64,000 bases of DNA. Source: Citrobacter sp. wls619. Its GTDB lineage: Bacteria > Pseudomonadota > Gammaproteobacteria > Enterobacterales > Enterobacteriaceae. Location of the stretch: assembly GCF_005281345.1 (NCBI RefSeq), contig NZ_SZXJ01000044.1, positions 117,285 through 181,284 of the forward strand, given 5' to 3'. Each line of letters opens with the position of its first letter. The first letter of the stretch is position 1. Made by a program: the position numbers and the translations under genes. Below, piece by piece: positions 37,629-46,635 of the stretch. Under the pieces are notes generated by a model that saw only the letters and a program-made list of their open reading frames with translations, was not told the DNA's origin and searched no databases.

Positions 37629-38615
37629 GTGAACAGACGTAACTTTATTAAAGCAGCCTCCAGCGGGGCATTGCTGTTGGGCGCTGCGCCGTCCATCAGT
37701 CATGCGGCTGCAGAAAACCGTCCGCCGATCCCAGGTTCACTTGGGATGCTCTATGATTCGACGCTGTGCGTAGGCTGCCAGGCCTGCGTCACCAAGTGTC
37801 AGGATATCAACTTCCCGGCGCGTAACCCGGAAGGCGAGCAGACCTGGTCGAACAACGACAAACTGTCGCCGTACACCAACAACATCATCCAGGTGTGGCG
37901 TAGCGGAACAGGTGTTAACAAAGACCAGGAAGAGAATGGCTACGCGTACATTAAGAAACAGTGTATGCACTGTGTCGATCCGAACTGCGTCTCCGTTTGC
38001 CCGGTTTCCGCGCTGAAGAAAGACCCGAAAACCGGCATCGTCCACTATGACAAAGATGTCTGTACTGGCTGCCGCTATTGCATGGTTGCCTGCCCGTACA
38101 ACGTCCCTAAATACGACTACAACAACCCGTTTGGTGCGCTTCATAAATGTGAACTGTGTAACCAGAAAGGCGTTGAACGTCTGGACAAAGGCGGTTTACC
38201 GGGATGTGTTGAAGTGTGTCCTGCCGGTGCCGTGATTTTTGGTACGCGTGAAGAGCTGATGGCTGAGGCGAAAAAACGTCTCGCACTGAAGCCTGGCAGC
38301 GAATACCACTATCCGCGTCAGACAGTGAACGCTGGTGATACCTATTTGCATACGGTACCGAAGTACTATCCGCACCTGTACGGTGAAAAGGAAGGCGGTG
38401 GTACGCAGGTTATGGTGCTGACGGGTGTTCCTTACGAGGATTTGGATCTGCCAAAACTGGATGACCTTTCAACCGGTGCGCGTTCCGAACACGTTCAACA
38501 TTCCCTGTATAAGGGCATGATTTTACCCCTGGCAGCGCTGGCGGGCTTAACCGTGCTGGTTCGTCGTAATACGAAAAACGACCATCACGATGGAGGAGAC
38601 GATCATGAGTCATGA
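37629..38615 (+). CDS. hybA: HybA, hydrogenase-2 ferredoxin-like electron carrier
   Basis: HybA carries electrons from HybOC to HybB and the quinone pool. The 328-residue protein has a Tat signal ([17 protein letters not shown]). Four cysteine groups fit four [4Fe-4S] clusters: [42 protein letters not shown], and a split group at [10 protein letters not shown] with [13 protein letters not shown]-terminal hydrophobic segment ([15 protein letters not shown]) anchors it in the membrane. It follows hybO after 2 bases and overlaps hybB by 11 bases. Confidence 0.97.
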   Translation: MNRRNFIKAASSGALLLGAAPSISHAAAENRPPIPGSLGMLYDSTLCVGCQACVTKCQDINFPARNPEGEQTWSNNDKLSPYTNNIIQVWRSGTGVNKDQEENGYAYIKKQCMHCVDPNCVSVCPVSALKKDPKTGIVHYDKDVCTGCRYCMVACPYNVPKYDYNNPFGALHKCELCNQKGVERLDKGGLPGCVEVCPAGAVIFGTREELMAEAKKRLALKPGSEYHYPRQTVNAGDTYLHTVPKYYPHLYGEKEGGGTQVMVLTGVPYEDLDLPKLDDLSTGARSEHVQHSLYKGMILPLAALAGLTVLVRRNTKNDHHDGGDDHES

Positions 38616-39783
38616 TCCTAAACCGCTGGGCGGAAGAATAATCAGCAAGCCGGTCATTATTTTTGGGCCGTTAATCGTCCTGTGTATGCTCCTGATCGTT
38701 AAACGTCTGGTCTTCGGATTGGGGTCAGTTTCCGATCTGAACGGCGGTTTCCCGTGGGGCGTATGGATCGCGTTTGACCTGTTGATCGGTACCGGTTTCG
38801 CGTGTGGTGGTTGGGCGCTGGCGTGGGCGGTGTATGTTTTTAACAGAGGACAATACCATCCGCTGGTACGTCCGGCGCTGCTGGCGAGCCTGTTTGGTTA
38901 CTCGCTGGGTGGTTTGTCGATCACCATTGACGTCGGTCGTTACTGGAACCTGCCGTATTTCTACATTCCGGGTCACTTCAACGTGAACTCGGTACTGTTT
39001 GAAACGGCGGTCTGTATGACCATCTATATCGGTATCATGGCGCTGGAATTTGCTCCGGCCTTGTTTGAACGTCTGGGCTGGAAAGTATCGCTCAAACGTT
39101 TGAATAAAGTGATGTTCTTTATTATCGCTCTCGGCGCGCTGCTGCCGACCATGCACCAGTCTTCAATGGGTTCATTGATGATTTCTGCGGGCTATAAGGT
39201 ACATCCGCTATGGCAAGCTTATGAAATGTTGCCACTTTTCTCTGTATTAACCGCCTTTATAATGGGTTTCTCGATCGTCATTTTTGAAGGCTCACTGGTA
39301 CAAGCGGGTCTGAAAGGTAACGGTCCGGACGAGAAAAGTCTGTTCATCAAGCTGACGAATACCATCAGCATATTGCTGGCGATTTTCGTGGTCCTGCGCT
39401 TTGGCGAGTTGATCTACCGCGACAAGCTGTCGTATGCGTTTGCAGGCGATCTTTACTCCGTGATGTTCTGGATTGAAGTCGTGCTGATGGTCTTCCCGCT
39501 GGTGGTGCTGCGTGTCACGAAGCTGCGCAATGACTCGCGTATGCTGTATCTGTCCGCGTTGAGCGCATTGCTGGGTTGTGCAACATGGCGTCTGTCCTAT
39601 TCGCTGGTGGCATTCAATCCTGGTGGTGGCTACCACTACTTCCCGACCTGGGAAGAGCTGTTGATTTCTATTGGTTTTGTGGCTATTGAGATTTGTGCAT
39701 ACATCGTACTCATTCGTCTACTGCCGATACTTCCTCCTTTAAAACAAAACGATCAAAATCGTCATGAGGCGAGCAAAGCATGA
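38605..39783 (+). CDS. hybB: HybB, hydrogenase-2 membrane subunit
   Basis: HybB is the polytopic membrane subunit (NrfD/PsrC family) that links HybA to menaquinone and to the proton gradient. The 392-residue product starts at the ATG at 38605 inside the end of hybA and begins [17 protein letters not shown], as in E. coli. An upstream in-frame ATG at 38590 has no family support. About ten hydrophobic segments are visible. The first conserved one is [20 protein letters not shown], and [17 protein letters not shown] lies near the end. It overlaps hybC by 4 bases (ATGA). Confidence 0.97.
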   Translation: MSHDPKPLGGRIISKPVIIFGPLIVLCMLLIVKRLVFGLGSVSDLNGGFPWGVWIAFDLLIGTGFACGGWALAWAVYVFNRGQYHPLVRPALLASLFGYSLGGLSITIDVGRYWNLPYFYIPGHFNVNSVLFETAVCMTIYIGIMALEFAPALFERLGWKVSLKRLNKVMFFIIALGALLPTMHQSSMGSLMISAGYKVHPLWQAYEMLPLFSVLTAFIMGFSIVIFEGSLVQAGLKGNGPDEKSLFIKLTNTISILLAIFVVLRFGELIYRDKLSYAFAGDLYSVMFWIEVVLMVFPLVVLRVTKLRNDSRMLYLSALSALLGCATWRLSYSLVAFNPGGGYHYFPTWEELLISIGFVAIEICAYIVLIRLLPILPPLKQNDQNRHEASKA

Positions 39784-41483
39784 GCCAGAGAATTACTATT
39801 GATCCGGTAACCCGTATTGAGGGTCATTTACGCATCGACTGCGAAATCGAAAATGGCGTGGTATCTAAAGCATGGGCTTCCGGTACCATGTGGCGCGGCA
39901 TGGAAGAGATCGTGAAGAATCGCGATCCGCGCGATGCCTGGATGATTGTGCAGCGTATCTGTGGTGTTTGTACGACCACTCACGCTATCTCTTCTGTTCG
40001 TGCAGCTGAAAGCGCGCTGAATATTGATGTTCCGGTAAACGCACAGTATATCCGTAACATCATTCTGGCTGCGCACACCACGCATGACCATATCGTGCAC
40101 TTCTACCAGCTCTCTGCGCTGGACTGGGTGGATATCACCTCTGCGCTGAAAGCCGATCCGGCGAAAGCCTCGGCGATGCTGAACGGCGTGTCTTCCTGGC
40201 ATCTGAACAGCGCTGAAGAGTTCACCAAGGTACAGAACAAGATCAAAGACCTTGTTGCCAGCGGTCAGTTAGGTATTTTCGCCAACGGCTGCTGGGGTCA
40301 CCCGGCAATGCAGTTGCCGCCGGAAGTGAACCTGATTGCGGTTGCACACTACCTGCAGGCGCTGGAATGCCAGCGCGATGCCAACCGAGTTGTGGCGCTG
40401 TTGGGCGGTAAAACACCGCACATCCAGAACCTGGCGGTAGGTGGGGTTGCTAACCCAATTAACCTTGACGGCCTCGGCGTACTGAACCTTGAACGTCTGA
40501 TGTACATCAAGTCCTTCATCGATAAGCTGAGCGACTTTGTTGAGCAGGTTTACAAGGTGGATACCGCAGTTATTGCTGCGTTCTATCCTGAGTGGCTGGA
40601 ACGTGGTCAGGGTGCGGTTAACTACCTGAGCGCGCCGGAATTCCCGACTGACGGTAAAAACGGTAGCTTCCTGTTCCCGGGCGGTTATATCACCGATGCT
40701 GATCTGTCGACCTATCGTCCGATCACTTCTCATTCAGATGAGTACCTGATTAAAGGGATTCAGGAGAGTGCGAAACACGCGTGGTACAAAGACGAAGCGC
40801 CGCAGGCACCGTGGGAAGGCACAACGGTTCCTGATTACACGGGCTGGTCAGATGATGGCAAATACTCCTGGGTTAAAGCACCGACCTTCTACGGTAAAAC
40901 GGTTGAAGTGGGTCCGCTGGCCAACATGCTGTGTAAACTTGCAGCCAAACGCGAGTCAACTCATGCCAAGCTGAATGAAATCATCGCGATTTACACCAAG
41001 CTGACCGGTAAAACTATCGCAGTGTCGCAGCTGCACTCTACGCTGGGCCGTATCATTGGTCGTACCGTTCACTGCTGTGAACTGCAGAATGTTCTGCAGG
41101 ATCAGTACAACGCGCTGATCGTGAACATCGGTAAAGGCGACCACACCACCTTCGTGAAACCGGATATCCCGGCAACAGGCGAATTCAAAGGTGTCGGTTT
41201 CCTTGAAGCGCCGCGCGGTATGCTTTCTCACTGGATGGTGATTAAAGACGGCATTATCAGCAACTACCAGGCGGTTGTTCCGTCAACCTGGAACTCCGGC
41301 CCACGTAACTTTAATGATGAAGTGGGTCCGTATGAGCGCTCGCTGGTCGGTACGCCGATTGCCGATCCAAACAAACCGCTGGAAGTGGTTCGTACCATTC
41401 ACTCCTTCGACCCTTGTATGTCATGTGCGGTGCATGTGGTGGACGTTGACGGGAACGAAGTGGTCTCAGTTAAGGTTCTGTAA
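39780..41483 (+). CDS. hybC: HybC, hydrogenase-2 large (catalytic) subunit precursor
   Basis: HybC carries the [NiFe] active site. The 567-residue precursor has the N-terminal nickel motif RICGVCTTTHA (CxxC) and the C-terminal motif SFDPCMSCAVH (CxxC). The 15 residues after His552 (VVDVDGNEVVSVKVL) are the extension removed by HybD after nickel insertion. The family motifs RIEGHLRID and NGCWGHPAMQLPPE are present. It lacks its own signal peptide and is exported with HybO. It starts in an ATGA overlap with hybB and its stop overlaps the hybD start. Confidence 0.97.
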   Translation: MSQRITIDPVTRIEGHLRIDCEIENGVVSKAWASGTMWRGMEEIVKNRDPRDAWMIVQRICGVCTTTHAISSVRAAESALNIDVPVNAQYIRNIILAAHTTHDHIVHFYQLSALDWVDITSALKADPAKASAMLNGVSSWHLNSAEEFTKVQNKIKDLVASGQLGIFANGCWGHPAMQLPPEVNLIAVAHYLQALECQRDANRVVALLGGKTPHIQNLAVGGVANPINLDGLGVLNLERLMYIKSFIDKLSDFVEQVYKVDTAVIAAFYPEWLERGQGAVNYLSAPEFPTDGKNGSFLFPGGYITDADLSTYRPITSHSDEYLIKGIQESAKHAWYKDEAPQAPWEGTTVPDYTGWSDDGKYSWVKAPTFYGKTVEVGPLANMLCKLAAKRESTHAKLNEIIAIYTKLTGKTIAVSQLHSTLGRIIGRTVHCCELQNVLQDQYNALIVNIGKGDHTTFVKPDIPATGEFKGVGFLEAPRGMLSHWMVIKDGIISNYQAVVPSTWNSGPRNFNDEVGPYERSLVGTPIADPNKPLEVVRTIHSFDPCMSCAVHVVDVDGNEVVSVKVL

Positions 41484-41977
41484 TGCGGATATTAGTCTTA
41501 GGGGTCGGCAATATTTTGCTGACCGACGAAGCCATCGGGGTACGTATCGTTGAGGCATTAGAGCAACGGTACATCCTGCCAGACTTTGTTGATGTTCTGG
41601 ACGGTGGTACGGCTGGGATGGAGCTTCTCGGCGATATGGCGAACAGAGATCATCTGATCATTGCTGACGCCATTGTGTCGAAGAAAAACACGCCAGGAAC
41701 GATGATGGTCCTGCGGGATGAAGAGATCCCGGCGCTGTTTACCAACAAAATCTCACCGCACCAGCTTGGCCTGGCCGACGTATTGTCGGCCCTGCGTTTC
41801 ACCGGCGAGTTTCCGAAAAAGCTGACTTTGGTCGGCGTTATTCCGGAATCGCTGGAACCGCATATCGGGCTGACACCGACGGTTGAAGCGATGATTGAAC
41901 CTGCGCTTGAGCAGGTTCTTGCTGCGCTGCGCGAGTCTGGCGTTGAAGCTATTCCACGGGAGAAGGCACATGTCTGA
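41483..41977 (+). CDS. hybD: HybD, hydrogenase-2 maturation endopeptidase
   Basis: HybD removes the C-terminal extension of HybC after nickel insertion. The 164-residue protein begins MRILVLGVGNILLTDEAIGV, with the nickel-binding Glu of the peptidase family in TDEAIG. It has further ligands at DVLDGGTAG and SPHQLGLADVL. Length and sequence match the HyaD/HybD/HycI peptidase family. It overlaps hybC by one base (TAATG) and hybE by 8 bases. Confidence 0.96.
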   Translation: MRILVLGVGNILLTDEAIGVRIVEALEQRYILPDFVDVLDGGTAGMELLGDMANRDHLIIADAIVSKKNTPGTMMVLRDEEIPALFTNKISPHQLGLADVLSALRFTGEFPKKLTLVGVIPESLEPHIGLTPTVEAMIEPALEQVLAALRESGVEAIPREKAHV

Positions 41978-42458
41978 GGAGTTCTTAGGCTTTCAGACAG
42001 CCCCGAAGCAGCAAATTCAGGCCGCGTTTGAAGAGGTTGCCCGACGTTCGATGCACGATCTTTCTTTTCTGCATCCGAACATGCCGGTGTATGTCTCTGA
42101 TTTTACGCTGTTTGAAGGGCAGTGGACGGGATGCGTTATCACGCCCTGGATGCTCAGTGCACTGATTTTCCCCGGGCCGGATCAGATCTGGCCCGTGCGT
42201 AAAGTCAGCGAAAAAATTGGGTTGCGTCTGCCGTATGGCGAGATGACCTTTACCGTGGGTGAACTGGATGGTGTATCGCAATACCTCTCCTGCTCGCTGA
42301 TGTCGCCGCTTTCGCATAGTCTGTCGGCACAGGAAGGCGTTCGCCTGACTGACGATTGCGCGCGGATGGTGTTATCGCTACCGGTAAGTGACCCGAATGC
42401 ACCGCAGATGGGACGTCGTGCGCTGCTGTTGGGCCGGCGGAACTGCGAAAATGCATGA
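41970..42458 (+). CDS. hybE: HybE, hydrogenase-2 chaperone (rubredoxin-like / HupJ family)
   Basis: HybE is a cytoplasmic proofreading chaperone that binds the Tat signal of HybO and coordinates assembly and export. The 162-residue product starts at the ATG at 41970, with GGGAGAAGG upstream, inside the end of hybD. An open frame extends 25 codons earlier but has no family similarity. The conserved blocks GCVITPWMLSALIFPGPDQ and YGEMTFTVGELDGVSQYLSC are present. It overlaps hybF by 8 bases. Confidence 0.95.
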   Translation: MSEEFLGFQTAPKQQIQAAFEEVARRSMHDLSFLHPNMPVYVSDFTLFEGQWTGCVITPWMLSALIFPGPDQIWPVRKVSEKIGLRLPYGEMTFTVGELDGVSQYLSCSLMSPLSHSLSAQEGVRLTDDCARMVLSLPVSDPNAPQMGRRALLLGRRNCENA

Positions 42459-42792
42459 GCTGTCTCTTTGTCAGAGTGCGGTTGAGATTGTTCAACAGCA
42501 GGCAGAGCAGCACGGTGTTAAACGCGTAACCGGCGTTTGGCTGGAAATTGGCGCACTCTCCTGCGTTGAGGAGAGTGCCGTCCGTTTCAGTTTCGACATC
42601 GTCTGTCAGGGTACGCTGGCGCAGGGTTGTGAACTGCATATTGATTACAAACCCGCCCAGGCGTGGTGCTGGGATTGCAGTCAGGTCGTAGAGATCACCC
42701 AGCATGATGCACAGTGTCCTCTTTGTCAGGGCGATCGTCTGCGGGTGGATGCTGGCGATTCACTGAAAGTGAAAAGTATTGAAGTCGAATAG
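42451..42792 (+). CDS. hybF: HybF, hydrogenase nickel-incorporation protein (HypA family)
   Basis: HybF is the hydrogenase-2 counterpart of HypA and helps HypB insert nickel. The 113-residue product starts MHELSLCQSAVEIV, where His2 is the known nickel ligand of the family. It has the zinc-binding CxxC pair in WCWDCSQV and CPLCQGDRL. It overlaps hybE by 8 bases, and hybG follows after 30 bases. Confidence 0.97.
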   Translation: MHELSLCQSAVEIVQQQAEQHGVKRVTGVWLEIGALSCVEESAVRFSFDIVCQGTLAQGCELHIDYKPAQAWCWDCSQVVEITQHDAQCPLCQGDRLRVDAGDSLKVKSIEVE

Positions 42793-42822
42793 CCCATAGG
42801 TTGCTATGGGGCGGAGTCAGAT

Positions 42823-43071
42823 ATGTGTATTGGAGTCCCTGGTCAGGTTCTGGCCGTTGGTGAAGATATTCACCAGCTTGCGCAGGTTGAAGTGTGCGGC
42901 ATCAAGCGTGATGTTAATATTGCCCTGATATGTGAAGGCGAGCCTGCCGAACTGGTCGGGCAATGGGTGCTGGTGCACGTAGGGTTCGCCATGAGCATCA
43001 TTGATGAAGATGAAGCTAAATTCACGTTGGATGCACTTCGCCGCATGGAGTATGACGTTACCAGCGCGTGA
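42823..43071 (+). CDS. hybG: HybG, hydrogenase maturation chaperone (HypC family)
   Basis: HybG is the HypC-type chaperone that, with HypD, builds the Fe(CN)2CO moiety and delivers it to HybC and HyaB. The 82-residue protein begins [10 protein letters not shown], with the essential Cys2 of the family. It contains [20 protein letters not shown], the family core. It is the last gene of the hyb operon and is followed by a REP hairpin. Confidence 0.97.
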   Translation: MCIGVPGQVLAVGEDIHQLAQVEVCGIKRDVNIALICEGEPAELVGQWVLVHVGFAMSIIDEDEAKFTLDALRRMEYDVTSA

Positions 43072-43076
43072 TTTTA

Positions 43077-43101
43077 TGCCGGATGGCGTCGCCATCCGGC
43101 A
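43077..43101. repeat. REP hairpin ending the hyb operon
   Basis: TGCCGGATGGCG and CGCCATCCGGCA form a perfect palindrome with a one-base centre, a canonical REP unit, followed by TTTT. It lies 6 bases after the hybG stop and 8 bases before the end of convergent yghU, so it probably protects or terminates both messages. Confidence 0.85.
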
Positions 43102-43108
43102 TTTTGCG

Positions 43109-43975
43109 TTAGCCCTGGCGCTTATCTTCGGTATTGGTATCGAAGTCGCTGGCATCATGGCGCTCATGAAGCTGCTCATTCAGCGGTCCGTTAGTGCGGT
43201 TTACAATGCGACCACGCTTAACTGCCGGACGTGCTGCAATCTCTTTTGCCCAACGTTGAACGTGCTTGTAGCTACCCGCATCAAGGAATTCTGCCGCATC
43301 ATAGACATTCCCCAATACCACATTGCCAAACCACGGCCAGACCGCCATATCGGCAATGGTGTACTCATCTCCCGCCACAAACTGATGATGTGCAAGTTGC
43401 TTATCCAGCACGTCGAGTAAACGCTTGGCTTCCATGGTGAAGCGATTGATTGCGTACTCAATTTTAACCGGCGCATAGTTGTAGAAGTGGCCGAAACCAC
43501 CACCGAGGAAGGGAGCCGCACCCTGTAGCCAGAACAACCAGTTCAGCGTTTCGGTGCGTTTCGCCAAATCCTGCGGCAGGAAGTAACCATATTTTTCCGC
43601 CAGATAGAGCAGGATCGAACCAGATTCAAATACACGTACCGGCGGGTTTTGTGAATGGTCGCGCAGCGCTGGGATCTTAGAGTTTGGATTCACTTCAACA
43701 AAGCCGCTGGAGAACTGATCGCCATCGCCAATACGAATGATCCAGGCATCGTATTCCGCACCCTTTACACCCTGCGCCAGCAACTCTTCCAGCATAATCG
43801 TCACTTTCTGACCGTTTGGCGTACCCAGCGAGTACAGCTGCAACGGATGCTTGCCGACCGGTAGCGTTTTCTCATGCGTTGCACCGGAAACCGGGCGGTT
43901 GATATTGGCGAATGCACCGCCGTTGGATTTTTCCCACGTCCAGACTTTCGCGGGCTGATAAGTGTTGTCTGACAT
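43109..43975 (-). CDS. yghU: YghU, glutathione-dependent disulfide-bond oxidoreductase (GST family)
   Basis: YghU is a nu-class glutathione transferase homologue whose E. coli form binds two glutathione molecules per active site and acts as a disulfide-bond reductase and organic-hydroperoxide peroxidase. The 288-residue protein has an extended N-terminus and a thioredoxin-like domain (LQLYSLGTPNGQKVTIMLEE, VEVNPNSKIPAL with the cis-Pro, and FESGSILLYLAEKYG). A helical GST C-terminal domain follows (VAGDEYTIADMAVWPWFG). It is convergent with hybG. The 218-base gap to the next gene holds its promoter. Confidence 0.95.
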   Translation of the reverse strand: MSDNTYQPAKVWTWEKSNGGAFANINRPVSGATHEKTLPVGKHPLQLYSLGTPNGQKVTIMLEELLAQGVKGAEYDAWIIRIGDGDQFSSGFVEVNPNSKIPALRDHSQNPPVRVFESGSILLYLAEKYGYFLPQDLAKRTETLNWLFWLQGAAPFLGGGFGHFYNYAPVKIEYAINRFTMEAKRLLDVLDKQLAHHQFVAGDEYTIADMAVWPWFGNVVLGNVYDAAEFLDAGSYKHVQRWAKEIAARPAVKRGRIVNRTNGPLNEQLHERHDASDFDTNTEDKRQG

Positions 43976-44193
43976 GTTGACCTGCCTTCTGAGTGGTTGT
44001 GTTGAAGCAGTGTAGCAGCTAGGTAGAACTCAATTTAACAGATTGGGACTTTATGTCGCTTTGTGCTGAAAGGGGAAGATAAAACTAACCCGTTCATTGT
44101 ACCCAGGCTGTACTCCATGAAGAGGAAATCAATATTGGACGGAAATTGCTACCGTACTCACCATCAATAATTGGCGGTCAGTAAGCAGTAACA

Positions 44194-46482
44194 ATGAAAA
44201 ATGGTGTTCCAGGAGTTAGCGGTTATCAGGGCCCGGCAGGTGGGTGGGGCGCGGTAAAAGCCGTCACTGCTTCGGTGTTTTCGCAAAAAGCTGTTGCTCG
44301 CGACATTATCGCGATGTTCAAAATGAACCAGGTGAAAGGGTTCGATTGTCCGGGCTGCGCGTGGCCGGACCCCGGGCATCGTGCGCCAATGGAGCTGTGC
44401 GAAAACGGCGTTAAGGCGGTCTCCTGGGAGACAACCCGCAAGAAAGCGTCACCGGAATTTTTCAGCCGTCACCCGGTTTCCACGCTCTGGCACTACAGCG
44501 ACTATGAGCTGGAAAATATCGGTCGTCTGACGCATCCAATGAAATACGATGCCGCATCAGACACCTGGCAGGCGGTGGATTGGGATATCGCGTTTCAGGA
44601 AATCGGCGAGCGTCTGCGCAGCTATGATTCAGCACAACAGGTTGAGTTTTATACCTCAGGCAGAACGTCCAACGAGGCTGCGTTCCTGTACCAACTTTTT
44701 GCCCGTGAATACGGCAGCAGCAACTTCCCTGATTGCTCAAACATGTGTCACGGTCCTACCAGCGCAGGGTTAACACAGGCCATTGGCCTTGGGAAAGGAA
44801 CCGTTGAGCTCAATGATTTTGACCATTGCGATCTGGTGATTTGTATTGGGCACAACCCTGGCACGAACCATCCGCGCATGCTCACCACGCTGCGCGATGT
44901 TGCCAGACGCGGGGCTAAGATTATCTCCATCAATCCGCTGACCGAACGAGGGCTTGAGCGCTTTAGCTTCCCGCAGAGTCCGAAAGAGATGTTCACCGGC
45001 CAGGCAACGGAACTCAGCAGCGACTACTACCAGGTCAAAATGGGCGGTGATGCCTCATTGCTTAAAGGCATCATGAAGGCGCTGATCGAAATGGATGAAG
45101 CGCGGATCTTGTTGAACAGACAACCTTGTCTCGATCATGCCTTTATCGATGAGCATACCGAAGGCTATTCGGCGCTGTATGACGATCTACGCCAGTGTAG
45201 CTGGGCGGCGCTGGAAGTGGACTCCGGCCTGACGCGCAGCCAGATGGAAGACCTGGCGCACAGTTACAGCAAGTCCCGCGCAACTATCATCTGCTACGGT
45301 CTGGGGATCACCCAGCATAAAAACGGTACTGAGAACGTTCAGCAATTGATCAATCTGCTGTTGCTGAAAGGCAATATCGGCAAGCAGGGCGCAGGGATCT
45401 GTCCGCTGCGCGGTCATTCTAATGTGCAGGGCGATCGTTCGGTGGGGATCAACGAGGCGGCATCAGAAGACTTCCTGCAACGTCTGGAAGCGCATTTCTC
45501 TATCACCGTTTCGCGTAAGCATGGTCGCTCCAGCGTGGAGAGTATTCGGGCAATTGAGCGGGGAGAGGCGAAAGCGCTTATCTGCATGGGGGGAAACCTG
45601 GCGGTGGCTATGCCGCAACCACAGCGTACCTTCGCCGCGATGAAAAAGCTGGATATGCAGGTCCATATCGCAACCAAGCTCAATCGATCGCATTTGCTGT
45701 TGGCTAAACATAACTATCTGCTACCCGCATTGGGCAGAACGGAACGCGATCTGCAAGCGACAGGCATTCAGTCGGTGACCGTCGAGGATTCAATGTCGAT
45801 GGTCCACGCTTCCTGTGGTGGGCTGAAACCCGCTTCGCGATGGTTAAAGTCTGAACCGGCAATTGTGGCGGCAATGGCACGCGCCACGCTGCCGCTTTCG
45901 CCGGTAAACTGGGAAGCATTAACCGGGGACTACGCGTTGATCCGTGACGCCATTGAAGCCGTGATTCCGGCATTCCACAACTACAACGCGCGTATTGCCG
46001 AGCCAGGCGGATTTCGTATGGATACACCAGCCTCACGCCGTGAATGGCGCACGGCGAATGGCAAAGCCAACTTTATCGTCAGCCGCCAACGGGCCGTGGT
46101 GCGGGAAAACCAACCTGCGGATGCGCTGGTTCTGGCGACGTTGCGCAGTCACGATCAATACAACACCACTATCTATGGCATGAACGATCGCTATCGTGGC
46201 ATTACCGGTCGTCGGGATGTGGTGTTTTTAAGCGCCGAAGAAGCGACGAGCCGCGGTCTGAGCCAGGGTGATGTGGTCAACGTTCAGGCGCTGGACGATA
46301 ACGGTCAGCCTTGTGCGGATCGCATCATGTACGGCTTAACGGTGGTGATTTACAACATGGCGGCTGGCTCAATTGGCGCTTATCTGCCCGAAGCGAATGT
46401 CCTGCTTTCGCTGGATGCTGTAGATACACAAAGTTTGACCCCGGCGTATAAAAGCGTACCGGTTACCCTGACCAAAGCGTAG
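44194..46482 (+). CDS. FdhF/YdeP-family molybdopterin oxidoreductase
   Basis: The 762-residue protein is a bis-molybdopterin-guanine-dinucleotide enzyme related to formate dehydrogenase H and to E. coli YdeP, which is linked to acid resistance. The YdeP-type N-terminus GFDCPGCAWPDPGHRAP is present, with only Cys52 and Cys55 at the usual cluster site. The catalytic position corresponding to the selenocysteine of FdhF reads SNMCHGPTSAG, with Cys185 encoded by TGT. The cofactor-binding blocks VICIGHNPGTNHPRML and ICPLRGHSNVQGDRSVGI and a C-terminal MopB domain are intact. There is no Tat signal, so it is cytoplasmic. E. coli K-12 has no such gene between yghU and gsp. The substrate is unknown. 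Confidence 0.88.
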   Translation: MKNGVPGVSGYQGPAGGWGAVKAVTASVFSQKAVARDIIAMFKMNQVKGFDCPGCAWPDPGHRAPMELCENGVKAVSWETTRKKASPEFFSRHPVSTLWHYSDYELENIGRLTHPMKYDAASDTWQAVDWDIAFQEIGERLRSYDSAQQVEFYTSGRTSNEAAFLYQLFAREYGSSNFPDCSNMCHGPTSAGLTQAIGLGKGTVELNDFDHCDLVICIGHNPGTNHPRMLTTLRDVARRGAKIISINPLTERGLERFSFPQSPKEMFTGQATELSSDYYQVKMGGDASLLKGIMKALIEMDEARILLNRQPCLDHAFIDEHTEGYSALYDDLRQCSWAALEVDSGLTRSQMEDLAHSYSKSRATIICYGLGITQHKNGTENVQQLINLLLLKGNIGKQGAGICPLRGHSNVQGDRSVGINEAASEDFLQRLEAHFSITVSRKHGRSSVESIRAIERGEAKALICMGGNLAVAMPQPQRTFAAMKKLDMQVHIATKLNRSHLLLAKHNYLLPALGRTERDLQATGIQSVTVEDSMSMVHASCGGLKPASRWLKSEPAIVAAMARATLPLSPVNWEALTGDYALIRDAIEAVIPAFHNYNARIAEPGGFRMDTPASRREWRTANGKANFIVSRQRAVVRENQPADALVLATLRSHDQYNTTIYGMNDRYRGITGRRDVVFLSAEEATSRGLSQGDVVNVQALDDNGQPCADRIMYGLTVVIYNMAAGSIGAYLPEANVLLSLDAVDTQSLTPAYKSVPVTLTKA

Positions 46483-46490
46483 TTCCTGCT

Positions 46491-46596
46491 GTGAATTTTT
46501 CGCCTCTGAGCGCCAGCCGCTGCGTTGAGGTGTATGATGATGTCGACCTCTGTCCGGTTAGTGTCGCAGAGCAGGCAACCAGAGCGAAAAATTCAC
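46491..46596. repeat. Nested inverted-repeat element upstream of gsp
   Basis: GTGAATTTTTCGC (46491-46503) and GCGAAAAATTCAC (46584-46596) are a perfect 13-bp inverted repeat. The flanking CTCTG and CAGAG almost extend it, with one base of offset. Inside are further pairs: CTGCG (46520-46524) with CGCAG (46565-46569), and GAGGT (46527-46531) with ACCTC (46546-46550). The three stems nest, so the whole 106-base segment can fold into one long interrupted hairpin. It begins 8 bases after the oxidoreductase stop and ends 39 bases before the gsp start. Confidence 0.7.
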
Positions 46597-46635
46597 GCCA
46601 ACCTGCTCAGGCTGTATTGTTTTGAGGTAAGGTGC

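Noticed and set aside
44746..44748. Possible selenocysteine site in the FdhF/YdeP-like gene
   Set aside because: The codon at the catalytic position is TGT (cysteine), not TGA, so no selenocysteine insertion is needed.
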